The notes under the pieces: model-generated | Told to the model about the DNA's origin: nothing | Seen by the model: only the letters and a program-made list of their open reading frames with translations | Database searches by the model: none | Assembly: GCF_000424545.1 (NCBI RefSeq) | Contig: NZ_AUKC01000004.1 | Coordinates: 98,700-162,699, forward strand | Reading direction: 5' to 3' | From: Butyrivibrio sp. NC3005 | Lineage (GTDB): Bacteria; Bacillota; Clostridia; Lachnospirales; Lachnospiraceae | Length of the DNA stretch: 64,000 nt | Part shown: positions 61,701-64,000 of the stretch, one piece after another | How positions within the stretch are numbered: the stretch's first letter is position 1 | Layout of the letters: every line of letters starts with the position of its first letter | Position numbers and translations under genes: made by a program

Positions 61701-61893
61701 AGTCGATATCCTTTCAAACATTAAATATCACCTCGATGCTGCTATTTGTTTCCGTACGGTAATCACGAACTTTCTGAACCGCGATCTCTGCAGCCCTCTC
61801 ATTAGATGCAAGAGTCTTATCATAGAACTCATGCATCTTCTTCATGCTGTCTTCATTTTTATAAATGAACTTCCCTTTCTTTATATCGCTCAT
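61672..61893 (-). pseudogene. Chimeric remnant: alpha/beta hydrolase start joined to a macrodomain end
   Basis: Begins MSDIKKGKFIYKNEDSMKKM, as I recall from hydrolases next to sirtuin genes. It changes at about residue 31 into NERAAEIAVQKVRDYRTETN and SSIEVIFNV, the C-terminus of macrodomain ADP-ribose hydrolases. After an in-frame TGA (61714-61716, where a phenylalanine is expected) it continues KDIDYEIYRQLLG. The macrodomain tail runs into the sirtuin start, as in intact macrodomain-SirTM operons. The catalytic parts are deleted. Confidence 0.55.
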
Positions 61894-61899
61894 AATATG

Positions 61900-62025
61900 T
61901 TATCCCGCAACAGGAATCTCATCTTTCTTCATCCAATATCTGTTGCCATCATCACGAAAAATCTTATAGCCAAGCCATTTCCACCGGCGACTCCAAGGAT
62001 CATAGCCGTTGAAACCGGAAATGCA
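61900..62025 (-). other. Open frame after the MerR gene, unrecognised remnant
   Basis: Directly after the MerR stop the same frame stays open for 41 codons (GYDPWSRRWKWLGYKIFRDD, then GNRYWMKKDEIPVAG). It has no start and looks like the end of a deleted gene. No family recognised. Confidence 0.3.
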
Positions 62026-62751
62026 TCATCCGCAGTAGATCTGTATCGCCCGGTGAGTAAATTCAGCAGTTCCTTCTCCACCCATCTTATTAATGTTCTC
62101 GGTGAATTCTCCGCCACCGGCATACATCTTACCAAGTCCGGAAAGAATTTCATTAGAACACTTATAAAAATGCTCGGTAATAAAACTCTGCAGCTTCCTT
62201 ACCTGATTCTGTACTTCTGCAGAAGCAGGATCCTGATCCTTCATACATCCAAACTCTTCAAAGATTTTCATGAAATTGGCCATCATACTTTCTTCCTCGC
62301 TCTTTGAACTCTTCCTGTTCTTCTCTTCGAATTCCTTATATTCCGGAGTATTACCCCACAGTTCTTTTGCGCGCTTGGCGTATTCGTCTAATTTACTTGA
62401 ATCAAATGCTGTAAAATCCAAATGTCTCACTCCTCTCAGTTTTAAACCACGGCACATAATAATCAGATTTTCGATGTGTTCCTTCTTTAATTCTAGAATT
62501 TCTATCTGCTGGTCAAGTGCCAATCTCTTGTCAAAATCAGATCTGGTTACGATATCCTTGATATCCTTAAGAGGAAACTCAAGCTCACGAAACAGTAAAA
62601 TCTGCTGAAGTCTCTCCAGCGCCGCATCGTCATACAGCCTGTATCCGGACTCGGTATACTCCGCCGGCTTTAAAAGTCCTATCTTATCGTAATACTGCAG
62701 CGTGCGTATACTCACTCCAGTCAGTTTACTCACTTCATTTACTGTCTTCAT
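62026..62751 (-). CDS. MerR-family regulator with a TipAS-like effector domain
   Basis: About 241 residues from the ATG at 62751, preceded by AAGGAGATG; the upstream ATG at 62769 has no site. Residues 1-70 are a MerR winged helix (VNEVSKLTGVSIRTLQYYDK, GYRLYDDAALERLQQIL), followed by a long coiled coil, and residues 120-241 match TipAS (KRAKELWGNTPEYKEFEEKN; QSFITEHFYKCSNEILSGLG). TipAS domains bind thiopeptides or other hydrophobic ligands and MerR proteins then activate a promoter with a long spacer. Neighbouring remnants show that the operon it may control is largely destroyed. Confidence 0.85.
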   Translation of the reverse strand: MKTVNEVSKLTGVSIRTLQYYDKIGLLKPAEYTESGYRLYDDAALERLQQILLFRELEFPLKDIKDIVTRSDFDKRLALDQQIEILELKKEHIENLIIMCRGLKLRGVRHLDFTAFDSSKLDEYAKRAKELWGNTPEYKEFEEKNRKSSKSEEESMMANFMKIFEEFGCMKDQDPASAEVQNQVRKLQSFITEHFYKCSNEILSGLGKMYAGGGEFTENINKMGGEGTAEFTHRAIQIYCG

Positions 62752-62900
62752 GGCTATCATCTCCTTCACGTGTGATTACATCATAAACTATTACGTTACG
62801 TCATAGTCAAGCAAAAATAAATAATTTTGCAAAAAAGATCGGCCTCAAATCCATTTCTGAATTCCTTGCATCGGAGTTTTAACTTCGAATTCAAAAATTG

Positions 62901-63651
62901 TCATCCTACGCCAATGGCAGGCAATACCTTTTGCTCGATAAAATCCACTCTGTCAAATATCCTCGGCTTAAACGTACCTGTCACTCCAACAGATACTTTT
63001 TCTCTTTGTTTATATAGATGATATTTCCGCTGTCACCAATCGCCGCATATACCTCTTTATCATCATAGGGTTTGTACCATAAGTAGCCATAGTTCATAAA
63101 GCCAAACCGTTCGCCTAGCTTGAGATGGGGAGAGAGCATATCTTTCAGATATTCTTCTGAGATTATTCTATTTCCGTTATACAGGCCATCATTCAACACC
63201 ATAGCGCCGATTACAGCCATATCTTTCGCTGACATACATAAACCCCAGCCCGCAGTAACGCAGCCCCGAGGGTCGCTGTACCATTCATATTTCCTTGGAT
63301 TCTTATTCATGAAAAACTCAAACTGATCTTCTTTGGAGCTGTCATAGTGAGCAGATGCCTGATTGTGACTTCATATATGGTCTTCTCCCCACGCTTTACA
63401 ATGTAATCAAGGAAAAAATCTATCACCTTTTGATCCACGTTTTTGATAAAGCCCTTGTCCAACGCAATTCCCACAAGTAACGCCATAATTCCTTTGGTAA
63501 CAGAATTGACATTCATAGCATTTAAGGTCTTAAATCCGTGCCAGCAGTCGTCATAAACATCCAGCCCTTCTTTAATCGCATAAATCTGGCAAATGTTACT
63601 CTCGTTTCTGGTGCTTTCAGAAACGTATTTATGAAGTTGTTCTTTCGTCAT
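62901..63651 (-). pseudogene. Beta-lactamase-class-C-like serine hydrolase, deleted and frameshifted
   Basis: Begins MTKEQLHKYVSESTRNESNI and holds the catalytic SxxK (NVNSVTKGIMALLVG). After HLLTMTAP about 100 residues are missing and the frame shifts to DQFEFFMNKNPRKYEWYSDP. Later RFGFMNYGYLWYKPYD (the YxN-like region) is present. Near 63000 a second shift in an A run separates INKEKK from VGVTGTFKPRIFDRVDFIEQ, which ends at the TGA 62901-62903. Dead gene. Confidence 0.75.
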
Positions 63652-63679
63652 TAAAAAGCCTCCTCTTAGGAATGGGTAG

Positions 63680-63704
63680 TGTCAAATCTGACACCCCCTT
63701 TTTG
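63680..63704. repeat. Left-end hairpin of an insertion sequence
   Basis: GTGTCA-AATC-TGACAC with flanking CCCCC lies about 110 bp before the transposase start. It is the likely left end of the element that runs off the window. The other end is not in view, so terminal repeats cannot be confirmed. Confidence 0.4.
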
Positions 63705-63810
63705 TTACTAAAACCTTTATTTTCGGGAGGTTTAAATAAAAAGAGCATTGACCTCCCTTTTGGTATAATGTTAACGACCAAGAAAACACTCCAAAAAGGA
63801 AACAATGCTC

Positions 63811-64000
63811 ATGAACATTATACTTTATTTACTTCAAATCATCCACCAACTTTATCAGCAGAATTGCTGGCTTATTAACTTTATATGCAAATATATACCG
63901 TTAAAGCAATGGGCCTTTGATGATGCACATTCCCCGAAGTACCAGAAGTTTAAAATAGACAAGTTGCCTATTGTCGAAGAACCTCTCCCAAAACTCAAAT
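63811..64000 (+). CDS. Transposase, 5' part only
   Basis: A frame from the ATG at 63811 (or 63805, two codons earlier) that is open to the window edge. The text MNIILYLLQIIHQLYQQNCW, then YIPLKQWAFDDAHSPKYQKF, matches my memory of the N-terminus of a DDE transposase common in Clostridia. AAAAGG lies upstream. The catalytic region lies beyond position 64000, so family and integrity cannot be judged. Confidence 0.55.
   Translation, partial: MNIILYLLQIIHQLYQQNCWLINFICKYIPLKQWAFDDAHSPKYQKFKIDKLPIVEEPLPKLK

Noticed and set aside
1..64000. CRISPR array, tRNA or rRNA genes
   Set aside because: No regularly spaced direct repeats and no cloverleaf or rRNA-like sequence were seen on either strand.

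Overview
The window looks like a low-GC Firmicute chromosome of class Clostridia, most likely family Lachnospiraceae. This rests on AT-rich codon use, strong AGGAGG-type ribosome sites, and protein families typical of that group (AIM24, DUF3784, DUF1848, DUF6056, HD-GYP regulators, MARKGENIYK-type tyrosine recombinases). No rRNA, tRNA or CRISPR array was seen. The window is unusually rich in broken genes: in-frame TAA stops, small frameshifts in short repeats, internally deleted genes and transposase scraps.

Layout. 1-13.9 kb: a large DUF4011-type helicase interrupted by an in-frame stop, an AIM24 protein, hairpin and transposon debris, two overlapping ABC exporter half-subunits, gene stubs, a cyclic-nucleotide-binding protein, a TnpB relic, and a block of XRE-type helix-turn-helix genes, one fused to a degenerate tyrosine recombinase. 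13.9-34.4 kb: one leftward surface-polysaccharide locus. It encodes a complete set for UDP-2,3-diacetamido-2,3-dideoxy-D-mannuronate (WbpA, WbpB, WbpE, WbpD, WbpI homologues), an asparagine-synthase-like amidotransferase, several glycosyltransferases, a radical SAM protein, a damaged formyltransferase and a dead NodU-type carbamoyltransferase. Four proteins here share one N-terminal Rossmann-like module on different catalytic domains. The first gene is a NusG paralogue of the LoaP antiterminator type.

34.0-35.6 kb is the most interesting part. Between the LoaP-type gene (leftward) and an intact tyrosine recombinase (rightward) lies a 12-bp perfect inverted repeat, and the 154 bp between its arms contain a good promoter that now points at LoaP and the polysaccharide operon. 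I read this as an invertible promoter switch for phase variation, with the recombinase as the likely invertase and LoaP carrying transcription through the long operon. It is a prediction from sequence alone.

35.6-47.5 kb: an accessory run with a GT1 glycosyltransferase beside a TetR tail, small membrane proteins, an MBL-fold hydrolase, a DUF6056 membrane protein, an alpha/beta hydrolase, a histidine phosphatase, two acetyltransferases, an MFS transporter and a GH25 lysozyme. 47.8-53.8 kb: a signalling operon (REC-HD-GYP, hybrid histidine kinase, sugar-type binding lipoprotein) with a divergent Hpt protein. 53.9-60.5 kb: cation/proton antiporter, N-truncated cystine symporter, an ISLre2 fragment, and an NlpC/P60-O-antigen-ligase pair. 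60.6-64 kb: DUF1848 and a MerR-TipAS regulator around the wreck of a sirtuin-macrodomain ADP-ribosylation operon, a broken serine hydrolase, and the start of an insertion sequence that runs off the end.
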